Positions 25,014 through 35,196 are shown, numbered from the stretch's first letter. The stretch: 64,000 nucleotides of DNA from Fibrella forsythiae (GCF_017353175.1 NZ_JAFMYW010000006.1:186001-250000), one strand, 5' to 3'. Program-made: numbers and translations. The notes: generated by a model from the letters alone, not told the origin.

Positions 25014-26168
25014 TCAATACAGATCGTGCGCGAGCTTGTTGAGCAGTTTACTGTTCTGCCGAAGATCGTAGATGTATTCCCAGAACATCATCCCGGCCAG
25101 ACCTTTCTTTTTCACGTACTCAATTTTGGGCGTGAATGACTCTTCGTCAGCATAGGTAATGAACGTGCGCGTAGTTGGGTTCCACAGGTAGGGCGCTTTG
25201 GCGTCGGCATCCCAATAGCGGGTAAAGCCGTTTTTGCTGATGTACTTGTCAACCAGTTCGTCGTAACTGATAAACAGATGCTTACCGGTAGCTGGTTGAT
25301 ACAAGCCATGATCAACGTCGGCTACCTCTGTCCAGCCACGACCGTAAAAGGGCAGCCCCAGCACGATTTTATTGGCCGGAACCCCCGCCCGAATGTGCCC
25401 TTCGACCGCAGAAATTGAGCTATTCCGCGACTGGTCACCTTTCTTCGATTGCGCCAGCGGGCTATGGTGTCCCGTCACCTTATCGTTACCATGGTAGAGG
25501 TCGTAGGTCATGATGTTGACGTAATCCAGGTACGTTTGCGCCTTGCCCAGCTCGGTGTGGCTCACAAACGCCGTGTCACCGCCCGTTGCTGCTGTGAGTA
25601 GGTAATGATCAGTTACAGGGCGTTTATCCTGCTTTCCCTGTGTATCCAACCGGTCGCGAAGCGCTTTCAGGAACAACGTGAACGTTTGCTTGTCTTCCGG
25701 GCGATAGATGTTTCCGGCCCCGATCTGCGCCGGGTACTCCCAGTCGATATCCAGCCCGTCGAGCTTATGTTTTTTAAGCAGGGAAACAGCCGCTTCCGCG
25801 AATTTCGTGCGGGAGGCGCTTGTCAGGGCGGCATCAGAAAAATATTTGCACCCGCCCCATCCGCCAATCGACAGCAGGATCTTCAGGTCTTTGTTCACCC
25901 TCCGAAGCGAGGTGAGCGCCGCCAGGTTGGCTGAATCCAGGGGCGTCAGTGGCGCCAGTTTACCATCTGCCGAAGGAACGGCAAAGGCGTAGTTGATGTG
26001 CGTTAGCTTTTGGGCGTCAATCTGGTTCTTCGACCAGCCCTTATCGGAGACATACCCAATCAGCACAGGCGATTTTTTGACAGCCTGCGCCACAGCCAAC
26101 GTACCTGATAATTGAACCAGCAGGCAGGCAGTTAGAAACAAAGTAGAGAGCGTACGGAGATTCATCAC
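25014..26168 (-). CDS. GH18 chitinase
   Basis: A 384-residue exported enzyme (signal peptide about 1-28). It shows SIGGWGG at 100-106 and the family signature LDGLDIDWEYP with D137, D140, D142 and proton donor E144. Later blocks are VNIMTYDLYHG, VLGLPFYGRGW and the final MMFWEYIYDL, all usual for chitinases of the ChiA/insertion-domain type. It hydrolyses chitin to oligomers that the convergent GH20 enzyme could finish. A TAnnTTTG promoter element lies 58 bases upstream. No binding module is attached. Confidence 0.92.
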   Translation of the reverse strand: MMNLRTLSTLFLTACLLVQLSGTLAVAQAVKKSPVLIGYVSDKGWSKNQIDAQKLTHINYAFAVPSADGKLAPLTPLDSANLAALTSLRRVNKDLKILLSIGGWGGCKYFSDAALTSASRTKFAEAAVSLLKKHKLDGLDIDWEYPAQIGAGNIYRPEDKQTFTLFLKALRDRLDTQGKQDKRPVTDHYLLTAATGGDTAFVSHTELGKAQTYLDYVNIMTYDLYHGNDKVTGHHSPLAQSKKGDQSRNSSISAVEGHIRAGVPANKIVLGLPFYGRGWTEVADVDHGLYQPATGKHLFISYDELVDKYISKNGFTRYWDADAKAPYLWNPTTRTFITYADEESFTPKIEYVKKKGLAGMMFWEYIYDLRQNSKLLNKLAHDLY

Positions 26169-26225
26169 TGATTGAGCTAGCTATGAAAGTATTCACAGGC
26201 GGTTATTTATCCTATGTCAACGTCT

Positions 26226-26233
26226 CAAATGTA
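26226..26233 (-). promoter_or_regulatory. Candidate Bacteroidota -7 element for the GH18 gene
   Basis: On the - strand TACATTTG exactly matches the Bacteroidota -7 consensus TAnnTTTG, 58 bases before the GH18 start codon. A matching -33 TTG was not clear, so the call rests on one element and position. Confidence 0.4.
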
Positions 26234-27023
26234 GTAGAATAGGCTATCGACTGCCAGACTTTTTAAAAAAATTTAATAAGTAATTACACAGCAACGGGCA
26301 AAGCAGCTATCTTGCGTCTGATAGGTACTCAGTTTGACGGCTGCCAAGTTGTGCAGCCAGCGTGAATGGCGGCTATTTTTCCGTTAACCAGAAATACGGT
26401 CTTGCACCCATGACCTTTTCTAAATCAATACCTGATCAAGAACTGCACCAGCTATAATTGGCCAAGTTTGTTCATACTTTTTGTGCGGTGGTCTACTCAG
26501 ACTAACTACGAAATGTAACTATGAGGCAATAGCCATTGGGCCCGGTATGCTTCGAATAAATTCTTTAATTTAATATATAAATAATATAACTATTGCCTCA
26601 AAATAAATTAAAATAGCCATAGCTCGGTAGATTATTAAAATATTTTAAAAACTACTAATATATTTGCTGTTCGTCAGATTCAACCAAATATTGTACTGAT
26701 AACCTGTAGATTACAATGCCAAATTAGAACAAATAAGGCTATCAATTATCCTATTTGGCGGCGGCATTTTGTTAATTATAAGTATTTCAGGCATTTATAG
26801 CCGTCCAACGTGTACGAAACTACTATTTCTGTTCGATGCAGAACATCGTCTGCTTCAGTTAATTAAATTTTGCAAAAATACGTAAGTATTTATCAAGATA
26901 TACTCAACCCCATTTCTATGTATCAGATACACGGTTATGAGGGAACAACAGATTAAGATCAAGTATAGAGTGCCAGTAAAATTTGTGTTAGTGTGTCAAT
27001 AATAAACCATAATCAAAAAAACG
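26234..27023. other. AT-rich intergenic regulatory region upstream of susC
   Basis: About 790 bases without a supported gene and visibly richer in A and T than its neighbours, between divergent GH18 and susC genes. It holds a perfect TAnnTTTG element (TATATTTG, 26659-26666). It also has an 11-base inverted repeat TGAGGCAATAG (26522-26532) / CTATTGCCTCA (26590-26600), and a nested pair GCCAAAT/ATTTGGC plus AATGCC/GGCATT spanning 26715-26768. These may be operator or leader structures for susC. No sigma/anti-sigma or two-component gene is adjacent. Confidence 0.6.
26659..26666 (+). promoter_or_regulatory. Candidate -7 promoter element for susC
   Basis: TATATTTG matches the TAnnTTTG consensus and is followed by CTGTTCG. 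It lies 358 bases before the susC start, implying a long leader if used. The nearby -33 position is A/T-rich without a clear TTG, so confidence is low. Confidence 0.3.
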
Positions 27024-30000
27024 ATGAAGCAATGTAGGAACAGATTTACCTTGTTGATTGCCTTCTTTTTTCTGGGTTGCTGCGTAGCAATGGCGCAACA
27101 GGTAACGGTTCAGGGGAAGGTCTCCGAGAACGCGACAGACGTAATTCCCGGCGCGAACATCCTGATCAAAGGATCGAACAAGGGTACCGTCACCGACGCT
27201 GATGGGCGTTTTTCAATATCAGCTCCGAAAGGCAGTGTGCTGGTTATTCAGTCGCTGGGTTTTGTGGCACAGGAAGTTACGGTTGGCGATCAGACCACGC
27301 TCAATATCACACTGGCTGTCAGCGACAAAACGCTTGACGAGGTAGTAGTAACAGCGTTGGGTATCTCCAAAGACAAGAAAGCGCTGGGCTATGCCGTGTC
27401 GGAAGTGAAGGGCAGCGACCTGACACAGGCCCGGGAAATTAACCTGGGGAATGCTTTGTCTGGTCGGGTAGCCGGTCTGAACGCCAGCAGCACGGCAACA
27501 GGCCCCGGTGGGTCGAGCCGTGTTATCATTCGTGGTAACGGATCGCTGAGCGGCAATAACCAGCCACTGTACGTGATCAACGGGGTACCCATTGATAATA
27601 CGAACGTAAACTCGGCCGGTATGTGGGGAGGCACCGATTCAGGCGATGGCCTGAACAGTATCAACCCGGATGATATCGAGACGATGTCGGTCCTGAAAGG
27701 CGGAACGGCGGCAGCCCTCTATGGCTCACGTGCCTCGAACGGGGTTATCCTGATCACGACCAAAACGGGCAAATCGCAGCGCGGTATTGGTGTCGAGTAT
27801 AACGGGACCTACACGATGGACAAGCCGTTCTCGCTGAACGACTGGCAGTATGTATATGGTCAGGGAACGCGGGGTGCCAAGCCTCTTACCCAGGATGAAG
27901 CCATCCAGACGGGCACGTCGTCGTGGGGTGCCAAGCTAGATGGTACGAACGTTATCCAGTTTGATGGCGTGTCGCGTCCGTATGTAGCGCAGAAAGACAA
28001 CGTAAAGAACTTCTACAACTCGGGCAGCACGTTCTCGAACACGGTAGCAGTATCGGGCGGAAATGATGCGGCCAGCTTCCGCTTCTCGGCGTCAGACATG
28101 AACTCGAACAGCGTAGTTCCTAATGCGGGCTTCAACCGTAAATCGTTCAACCTCAGCGCCAACGCTAACTTGTCGAAGAAGATCGTATTCGAGGGCGTTG
28201 CCCAGTACAACATCGAAACAGGCACTAACCGGACATTCCTGTCGGATACGCCGAAAAACCCGAACTACGGTGTGCAACTGATCGCCAACTCGGTCGACAT
28301 TCGCTCGCTGAACCCGGGCTACGACAGCCGTGGCTACGAAGCACTCTGGAACAGCAACGTGTATTCGACCAACCCATATTTTGCGGTGAACAAAGTACCG
28401 AACAGCGACGTCCGGAACCGGTTCATTGGTCAGTTCTCGCTGCGCTACAACATCACCGACTTCCTGTATCTGCGCGGTCGGGTGGGTACGGATTACAACC
28501 AGACCAAATTCGTCAGCGTTGAACCAACCGGTCTTGCCTATTCAACGCGGGGTAGTATGAGCCGCACCAACACACAGATTGGCGAAACAAACGCCGAACT
28601 GCTGTTGGGCTTCAACAAGGAGTTTGGCAACATCTCGGTGAACGCCCTGGTTGGTGGTAACCAGATGCGCCGCTCTACGGAAAACCTGCGCTACAATGGC
28701 CAGTATTTCGTGGTGCCGTTCAACTATTACCTCGATAACACGGTGACGAAAACCCCGGGTTACGACTACAGCGCGCTGGGTATCAACTCGGTATTTGGTT
28801 CGGCCGATATCGGCTACAAGAACATCCTGTTCCTGACCTTGACGGGTCGCCAGGATTGGTTCTCGACCCTGTCGAAACAGAACAACAGCCTGTTCTATCC
28901 ATCGGCGGGTCTGAGCTTCGTGGTATCTGACGTGATGAACGCCCGGCCAAACTGGTTCAACTACGGTAAGATCCGGGCATCGGTGGCGCAGGTAGGTGGT
29001 GGTTATCCTAACCCATACGCCCTGAACCTGACGTATAACCTCCAGACAAACAACTACATCGGCGATATTCCACTGATGTCGGTCAACGGCGGAACCATCC
29101 CGAACGCACTGCTGCAACCAAACACGTCGACCACGACCGAGTTAGGTTTCGAAACCAAGCTGTTCAACAACAAACTGGGTGTCGACCTGACGTTGTATAA
29201 CCGCACGACCACCAATGATGCCGTTACGGCCTCTACCTCATCGGCCACCAGCTATGGCAGCGTCTTGCTGAACGTGGGTAAGGTAGTGAACAAAGGGATT
29301 GAGCTGTTGCTGACCGGAACGCCGATCAAAAAAGCGAGCGGCTTCAACTGGAACGTGTCGTATAACGTAGCGTATAACGACAACAAGGTAGTGAAGATCA
29401 CCGACGACCTGACCACTTTCCAGGTCGATCAGTCACGTACCCAGAGCGCCTACATCTACCACTACGCCGGCCAGCCCTATGGTATGATCACGGGGTACCA
29501 GGCACTTCGGAATGCCAGCGGCCAGATCGTATACAACTCGGCAACGGGTTTACCGCTGCAAAGCGCGCTGATGCCACTGGGTCGTGGTGTTCCGCCAGTG
29601 ACCATGGGTCTGACCAACACATTCAGTGTCAGCAATTTCTCGTTTAGCTTCCTGCTCGATGGTAAGTTCGGCTCTAAAATCTACAGCGCCACCAACTACT
29701 ACGCCACGGCCAACGGCCTGACGCAGGCAACCCTGAACGGTCGCGAAGGAGGCATCACGGTAACGGGCGTTACTCAGAACGGCGATGCATTCACCAAAAC
29801 CCTGTCGGCACAGGATTACTACGGCAGCAGCGCGTACCGGAACATCACCGACAACTTCGTGTATGATGGCAGCTTCGTGAAACTGCGTCAGTTGACGTTT
29901 GGCTATTCACTGCCCCGGTCATTCCTGGCCAAAACGCCAATTCAGGCGGCAAGCCTGTCGCTGGTGGCACGTAACCTGCTGATCCTGTACAAGAACGTAC

Positions 30001-30110
30001 CTAACGTTGATCCGGAATCGAACTACAACAACGGGAATGCCCAGGGGCTCGAGATGTTTGGTGTACCACCCGCTCGCAGCTACGGTCTAAACCTGAACGT
30101 TCGCTTCTAA
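27024..30110 (+). CDS. susC: SusC/RagA-type TonB-dependent outer membrane transporter
   Basis: A 1028-residue outer membrane transporter. The signal peptide is about 1-25. A carboxypeptidase-D-like (DUF4480-type) sandwich follows (about 27-110: VTVQGKVSENATDVIPGANI, GTVTDADGRFSI), then a TonB-box-like DEVVVTALGI and the plug (about 120-245) with GSRASNGVILITTKTGK. The rest is the barrel ending in SYGLNLNVRF, with a terminal Phe. It imports oligosaccharides with its SusD partner 25 bases downstream. The barrel is usual length. No FecR-interacting N-terminal extension is seen, so regulation by an anti-sigma pair is unlikely. The substrate is not obvious, because the next genes encode FG-GAP and haloperoxidase proteins rather than glycosidases. 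Confidence 0.95.
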   Translation: MKQCRNRFTLLIAFFFLGCCVAMAQQVTVQGKVSENATDVIPGANILIKGSNKGTVTDADGRFSISAPKGSVLVIQSLGFVAQEVTVGDQTTLNITLAVSDKTLDEVVVTALGISKDKKALGYAVSEVKGSDLTQAREINLGNALSGRVAGLNASSTATGPGGSSRVIIRGNGSLSGNNQPLYVINGVPIDNTNVNSAGMWGGTDSGDGLNSINPDDIETMSVLKGGTAAALYGSRASNGVILITTKTGKSQRGIGVEYNGTYTMDKPFSLNDWQYVYGQGTRGAKPLTQDEAIQTGTSSWGAKLDGTNVIQFDGVSRPYVAQKDNVKNFYNSGSTFSNTVAVSGGNDAASFRFSASDMNSNSVVPNAGFNRKSFNLSANANLSKKIVFEGVAQYNIETGTNRTFLSDTPKNPNYGVQLIANSVDIRSLNPGYDSRGYEALWNSNVYSTNPYFAVNKVPNSDVRNRFIGQFSLRYNITDFLYLRGRVGTDYNQTKFVSVEPTGLAYSTRGSMSRTNTQIGETNAELLLGFNKEFGNISVNALVGGNQMRRSTENLRYNGQYFVVPFNYYLDNTVTKTPGYDYSALGINSVFGSADIGYKNILFLTLTGRQDWFSTLSKQNNSLFYPSAGLSFVVSDVMNARPNWFNYGKIRASVAQVGGGYPNPYALNLTYNLQTNNYIGDIPLMSVNGGTIPNALLQPNTSTTTELGFETKLFNNKLGVDLTLYNRTTTNDAVTASTSSATSYGSVLLNVGKVVNKGIELLLTGTPIKKASGFNWNVSYNVAYNDNKVVKITDDLTTFQVDQSRTQSAYIYHYAGQPYGMITGYQALRNASGQIVYNSATGLPLQSALMPLGRGVPPVTMGLTNTFSVSNFSFSFLLDGKFGSKIYSATNYYATANGLTQATLNGREGGITVTGVTQNGDAFTKTLSAQDYYGSSAYRNITDNFVYDGSFVKLRQLTFGYSLPRSFLAKTPIQAASLSLVARNLLILYKNVPNVDPESNYNNGNAQGLEMFGVPPARSYGLNLNVRF

Positions 30111-30135
30111 CTCACCGCTTTTAACGCATTTACCC

Positions 30136-31719
30136 ATGTTACGATCTCTTAAGACATACCGATTACCGGCGTTGGCTTCCCTGCTGGCGGCAGGCCTGCT
30201 CTTGTCGTCCTGCGATAATGGCTTCGAGCAGCTAAATACCAACCCCAACGCACTGACCACACCGGTTATTCCTAACCTGCTGTCGTATTCGCAGGTTAAA
30301 ACGGCGGGTACGGGCTACGAAAACCACCGGGGCAACCTGATCTATGCCGGTGCCCTTATTCAACACTTTTCGTCGTTGACCACCTACTGGTCGGGCGATA
30401 AGTACCTGTATAATGCGCCGTATTCAGATGCCTATTTCGAAACGGCCTATGGCGAACACGTGAAGAACGTGGAGCAGATCATCGCGCTTACAAAAGGCGA
30501 TGCCGCTCAGGTGAACCTGTACAATATTGCGCGTATCTGGCGGGTGTTTGTCTATCACCGCATCACCGACTTGTACGGCGACATTCCGTACTCGCAGGCG
30601 GGTCAGGGTTACTTGACAAGCGTGTTCAGCCCCAAATACGACAAGCAGGCCGACATCTACGCCAACATGCTCACTGAGCTAGATCAGGCGGCGGTGGCAC
30701 TCGACAACACAAAAACGGGCTACGGCGCGGCAGACCTGATCTACGCGGGTGACCTGACCAAGTGGAAGAAGTTTGCCTATTCGATGATGCTGCGGCTGGG
30801 CATGCGCCTGACCAAAGTGGATGCGGCAGCGGCCCAGACCTACGTGAAAAAAGCCATTGCGGGCGGTGTGATGCAGAGCAACGACGATCTGGCGAAGATC
30901 AACCACGCAGAAGGCAACGACAACACGCGGAACCTGGACGGCAATACGCTTAGAACGCAGGAGTATGATGCGGCCAACCTGAAAGGGAAAGCCAACAGCA
31001 AACTGAGCAACACGTTCATTAACTTCCTGAAGAACAATAACGACCCCCGTCTGCCATACATCGCTACGCTATGGCAGGGTAACGCCAACCCAGCCCTGGA
31101 AGCAACGGCAACCGACCCTGCCAAACAGAAAGGGCTGCCAAACGGGTATGATGCGCAAACGATCAAATCGCTGATTCCCGGCTGGGGCGCTACTGATTCA
31201 CTGCCGGCGTATTCAGAAGCAAACCTGAACAAAATCGCCAGCAACAGCGCACCAACCGTGTTCCAGAGCTACGCCGAAGTAGAATACCTGCTGGCCGAAG
31301 CAGCCGTTCGCGGTTGGGGCGATGGTCAGGCCGCCGTTCACTACAACAAAGGGGTAACGGCTGCCATGAGCATGATGTCGCTGTATGGTGGAACGGTAAG
31401 CGCCGCTGCCATCACAACGTACCTGACGGCTCACCCTTATCTGAGCGCTGGCACAACAGCGCAGCAGATGGAGCAGATTGGTACGCAATACTGGGCGGTC
31501 AACTTCCTGAACTCGTATGAAGCCTACGCCAACTGGCGCCGTACGGGTTACCCGGTACTGACGCCAACCAATTACGTGGGTAATGAAACGGCGGGTGTTA
31601 TTCCCCGTCGCCTGCGGTATCCATCAACCGAGAGCAGCAAAAACGCAGCGCAGTACAACGCGGCGATTGCTGTTCAGGGACCGGATCTGCTGACGACCCG
31701 TATCTGGTGGGATAAATAA
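30136..31719 (+). CDS. susD: SusD/RagB-family glycan-binding lipoprotein
   Basis: A 527-residue surface lipoprotein with lipobox LLLSSC and lipidated C26. The N-terminal GFEQLNTNPNALTTPVIPNLL, the TPR-like helices (VKNVEQIIALTKGDAAQVNL, ARIWRVFVYHRITDLYGDIPYS) and the late WAVNFLNSYEAYANWRRTGYP are typical of the SusD-like_2 subgroup. It caps the SusC barrel and captures substrate. The gap to susC is 25 bases, so the two are co-transcribed. Two hairpins follow at 31721-31863. Confidence 0.95.
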   Translation: MLRSLKTYRLPALASLLAAGLLLSSCDNGFEQLNTNPNALTTPVIPNLLSYSQVKTAGTGYENHRGNLIYAGALIQHFSSLTTYWSGDKYLYNAPYSDAYFETAYGEHVKNVEQIIALTKGDAAQVNLYNIARIWRVFVYHRITDLYGDIPYSQAGQGYLTSVFSPKYDKQADIYANMLTELDQAAVALDNTKTGYGAADLIYAGDLTKWKKFAYSMMLRLGMRLTKVDAAAAQTYVKKAIAGGVMQSNDDLAKINHAEGNDNTRNLDGNTLRTQEYDAANLKGKANSKLSNTFINFLKNNNDPRLPYIATLWQGNANPALEATATDPAKQKGLPNGYDAQTIKSLIPGWGATDSLPAYSEANLNKIASNSAPTVFQSYAEVEYLLAEAAVRGWGDGQAAVHYNKGVTAAMSMMSLYGGTVSAAAITTYLTAHPYLSAGTTAQQMEQIGTQYWAVNFLNSYEAYANWRRTGYPVLTPTNYVGNETAGVIPRRLRYPSTESSKNAAQYNAAIAVQGPDLLTTRIWWDK

Positions 31720-31720
31720 G

Positions 31721-31808
31721 ATTTCGGATTGAGGATTTTGGATTGGGGATTTTTTGTTTGTGCTGGCGTAAGCAAAAAATCCCCAACCCGAAATCTCCAA
31801 TCCAAAAT
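31721..31808. repeat. Long imperfect palindrome of GGATTTTGGATT type
   Basis: Two 36-base arms (31721-31756 and 31773-31808) match at 31 of 36 positions when one is reversed and complemented; the loop is 16 bases. The arms are built from GGATT/GGATTTT units. It starts directly after the susD stop. A shorter single-arm relative lies at 35197-35228. It is probably a dispersed intergenic element that also folds in the mRNA. Confidence 0.75.
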
Positions 31809-31815
31809 ATGTAAA

Positions 31816-31863
31816 TTACGGGTTAGTAAATCACCGTTGTCTGTGTGATTTGCTAACCCGTAA
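31816..31863 (+). terminator. Strong hairpin between susD and the FG-GAP gene
   Basis: A 19-base arm TTACGGGTTAGTAAATCAC (31816-31834) pairs with 31845-31863 with a single G-T pair and a 10-base loop. It lies only 9 bases before the ATG of the next gene, so it could end the susCD message or hold back translation of the FG-GAP gene by sequestering the upstream region. No T run follows. Confidence 0.55.
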
Positions 31864-31872
31864 CCATACCTA

Positions 31873-34800
31873 ATGCATCACTCTCTTCAACTACGTCTTC
31901 GCTGGTTACTGCTGCTTTGGGTAACAGGCATGAGCTTGCCGGTTGCCGTGAAGGGGCAATTTACCCGCCTCGGAGCAGAAAAAACGGGCGTCCGGTTCAC
32001 GAATCAGCTTACTGAAACAGAAGAGCAGAATGTGCTGGCCCACGAATACTTCTACAATGGCGGTGGCGTGGCCGTGGGTGACCTCAACAATGACGGGCTG
32101 CCCGATCTGTATTTTACCGGCAACATGACGCCGGATCGCCTGTACCTCAACAAAGGCAACTTAACTTTCACCGATATGACCAGTTCGGCCGGCGTTGGGC
32201 AGGGAACCGGCTGGAAAACCGGCGTGACCCTCGTCGACATCAACCGCGACGGCTGGCTCGATATCTATGTTTGCTACTCGGGAAACGGCGAGCCAGACAC
32301 CCGCCGGAACCGACTCTATATCAACAATCATCTTTCTAAAAAAGGGCAGCTGACCTTCACCGAACGCGCTGCTCAGTACGGGCTCGATTCGCCCGCCTTC
32401 AGTACCCAGGCCGCTTTCTTCGACTATGACAAAGACGGTGATCTGGACTGCTTCCTCCTAAACCACAACATCAAAGATTTTAAACGATTCGACGCGGCGC
32501 TGACCAAAGCGATGCGCGACGAATTCGCTGGCGACAAACTGCTCCGAAACGACAACAACAAGTTTGTCGACGTGAGCGAAGCCGCCGGCATCAAAGGAAA
32601 CCCCATTGGCTTCGGCTTGGGGGTAGCCGTCGCCGACATCAACCTCGACGGTTGGCCCGACCTCTACGTGTCCAACGATTACATTGAGCAGGATTACCTC
32701 TACCTCAACGACGGCCACGGCCATTTTATCGACCAGTTGGATACGGCCGTTGGTCACCTGAGCTACTTCTCGATGGGCAATGAAGTAGTCGACATGAACA
32801 ACGACGGCTGGCCCGACATCTTCACGCTCGACATGCTGCCTGAGGATAATCGGCGGCAGAAACTACTATACGGCCCCGAGAACTACGAAACCTACCAGAA
32901 CATGCTACGCAACGGCTTCTCGCACCAGTTGATGCGCAACATGCTCCAGTTGAACAATGGTAACACTGGTCTGAAAACGGCGGGCGTGAACGTACCTACG
33001 TTCAGCGAAATTGGGCAGCTGGCAGGTATTTCCAACACAGACTGGAGCTGGACACCCCTCGTGGCCGACTTCGATAACGACGGCTGGAAAGACCTCTTTG
33101 TCACGAACGGCTATCTCCGCGACTACACCAACATGGACTTTATGAAGTTCTACGCCGATGCCCAACTGAAGGCTTCGCGCGGTAGCGCAACAGCCATGAT
33201 GGACATTCTGAAACAGATGCCCTCGTCGGCCACCAAGAACTACATCTTCCGAAATTCGGGCAAGCTCACCTTCGAAAACAAAGTCGTTGACTGGGGATTC
33301 GACCAACCCGTTCTGTCGAACGGAGCGGTGTACGCTGACCTCGATAATGACGGCGATCTGGAGATCATCACCAACAACGTCAACGTACCTGCCTCGATCT
33401 ACCGGAACGATAACCCAAAACAACATTACCTGACCATTCAGCTCGGCGAGAATTCGGCAACGCAGGCGGTGGGCGCCAGGGTGTGGGTGTTCACGGCGGG
33501 GATGCAGCAATATCAGGAATTTAACCCATCACGGGGGTTTCAGTCGGGCATGTACACACCGCTGCATGTTGGTCTGGGGAAACACGCGCTGGTCGATAGC
33601 CTCCGCATAGTCTGGCCCACTGGCAAAACGCAGGTGCTTCGCCAGATCAAAGCCGACCAGAAGCTGATCGTTCGTCCGGAAACAGCTACAGGTACGTATG
33701 CCTGGTCAACGTCCGTTTCGCCACTGTTTACGGAAGTTACCCCCGACTCGGCACTTTACCGGCACGTTGAAGATGTGTATAATGATTTCAAGCGCCAGCC
33801 ACTGATGCCCAATATGCTTTCGAATCAGGGGCCGCATCTGGCGCAGGCCGACGTAAACGGCGATGGGTTCGTGGATCTGTACGCGCCGGGTGCCAAAGGG
33901 CAGTCAGGTACGTTGCTGATGGGCCGTCGCGATGGCACGTGGCAACCTGCGCCCCAACCTGCGTTCACCGCTGATAAGTTGAGTGAAGATACCGACGCCC
34001 TGTTCTTCGATGCCGACGGTGATGGCGACCAGGACCTCTACGTTGTCAGCGGTGGTTATGCCTATCTGCCCGACGACTTACTGTTGCAGGATCGGCTATA
34101 CCTGAATGATGGCAAAGGAAACTTCACCCGATCGGCAGAAGGACTTCCCGCTGAGCAAATTAGCGATGCCTGCGTGGTGGCGTTAGACGTAGATCACGAT
34201 GGCGACAAAGACCTGTTTGTGGGCGGGCGCGTACGGCCGGGGCGATACCCGGAACCCGTCAGCAGCCGAATGCTGATTAACGACGGGAAAGGTAACTTCA
34301 CCGACGCCACGGTTCAACTGGCCCCCTTCCTGACCAACATCGGCCTGGTGACCGACGCCGTAGCGATGGATTCAGACAAAGACGGTTGGGACGATCTGGT
34401 GCTGGTTGGCGAGTGGATGCCCGTACTGCTGCTGAAAAACGAACAGGGAAAACGCCTGGCAACACCCTTGTCGCTGGCACCGGCTGGCTGGTGGAACCGC
34501 GTAGAAAAAGCCGACCTCGACGGCGATGGCGACGACGATCTGGTGCTGGGCAATTTTGGCCGCAACTGCCAGATGAAACCAACTGCAAAGGAACCCGTTC
34601 AGATCACCTACGCCGATTTCGACCAGAACGAATCGCTGGACCCGTTCCTGACCTACTACATTCAGGGAAAACCCTACCCGCTGGCTACCCGCGATGAGGC
34701 CTTGAACCAGCTGTTTTCGCTTCGCCGCAAGTTCACCAGCTACCAGGCCTACGCCAGCGCAACCCTGGCCGACCTGCTGACGCCCGACCAGTTGAGCAAG

Positions 34801-35193
34801 GCCGATACCTTACAGGCCATCCAGTTTGCATCGGGTATTCTGGAAAATCAGGGAACAAACGGGTTTACCTGGCATGAATTGCCGGTTGAAGCGCAGTTCG
34901 CCCCCATTTACGCCATGGCACTGGTTGATGCCGATGTTGACGGTCGAATGGATTTGCTGCTGGCGGGAAACCAGTTGAACACCCGGATCAAGATTGGCAA
35001 GATGGATGCGAATTACGGGCAGTTATTCCGCAATGAAGGAAAGTGCCAGTTCAGGTACGTTCCCCAACTGCAATCAGGTTTCACCGTGAAAGGCGACGTG
35101 CGCGATGTGCTGGTTGTCGGTAATGGATCAACAGCGCAAATCCTGTTCGGACGAAATAACAACACGATTCAGGTGTACCGTAAAACAAAGTGA
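31873..35193 (+). CDS. Large secreted FG-GAP/VCBS protein with ASPIC/UnbV domain
   Basis: A 1106-residue exported protein of the CRTAC1-like group. At least twelve calcium-loop repeats are visible, among them DLNNDGLPDLY, DINRDGWLDIY, DMNNDGWPDIF, DFDNDGWKDLF, DVNGDGFVDLY, DADGDGDQDLY, DVDHDGDKDLF and DLDGDGDDDLV, forming two seven-bladed-type propellers. Between them, about residues 515-600, lies an ASPIC/UnbV module (QAVGARVWVF, SGMYTPLHVGLGKHALVDSL, RIVWPTGKTQVL). Such proteins often sit beside SusCD pairs and vanadium haloperoxidases in Cytophagales, as here. Biochemical role is unknown; adhesion or glycan binding is plausible. Confidence 0.88.
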   Translation: MHHSLQLRLRWLLLLWVTGMSLPVAVKGQFTRLGAEKTGVRFTNQLTETEEQNVLAHEYFYNGGGVAVGDLNNDGLPDLYFTGNMTPDRLYLNKGNLTFTDMTSSAGVGQGTGWKTGVTLVDINRDGWLDIYVCYSGNGEPDTRRNRLYINNHLSKKGQLTFTERAAQYGLDSPAFSTQAAFFDYDKDGDLDCFLLNHNIKDFKRFDAALTKAMRDEFAGDKLLRNDNNKFVDVSEAAGIKGNPIGFGLGVAVADINLDGWPDLYVSNDYIEQDYLYLNDGHGHFIDQLDTAVGHLSYFSMGNEVVDMNNDGWPDIFTLDMLPEDNRRQKLLYGPENYETYQNMLRNGFSHQLMRNMLQLNNGNTGLKTAGVNVPTFSEIGQLAGISNTDWSWTPLVADFDNDGWKDLFVTNGYLRDYTNMDFMKFYADAQLKASRGSATAMMDILKQMPSSATKNYIFRNSGKLTFENKVVDWGFDQPVLSNGAVYADLDNDGDLEIITNNVNVPASIYRNDNPKQHYLTIQLGENSATQAVGARVWVFTAGMQQYQEFNPSRGFQSGMYTPLHVGLGKHALVDSLRIVWPTGKTQVLRQIKADQKLIVRPETATGTYAWSTSVSPLFTEVTPDSALYRHVEDVYNDFKRQPLMPNMLSNQGPHLAQADVNGDGFVDLYAPGAKGQSGTLLMGRRDGTWQPAPQPAFTADKLSEDTDALFFDADGDGDQDLYVVSGGYAYLPDDLLLQDRLYLNDGKGNFTRSAEGLPAEQISDACVVALDVDHDGDKDLFVGGRVRPGRYPEPVSSRMLINDGKGNFTDATVQLAPFLTNIGLVTDAVAMDSDKDGWDDLVLVGEWMPVLLLKNEQGKRLATPLSLAPAGWWNRVEKADLDGDGDDDLVLGNFGRNCQMKPTAKEPVQITYADFDQNESLDPFLTYYIQGKPYPLATRDEALNQLFSLRRKFTSYQAYASATLADLLTPDQLSKADTLQAIQFASGILENQGTNGFTWHELPVEAQFAPIYAMALVDADVDGRMDLLLAGNQLNTRIKIGKMDANYGQLFRNEGKCQFRYVPQLQSGFTVKGDVRDVLVVGNGSTAQILFGRNNNTIQVYRKTK

Positions 35194-35196
35194 TAT

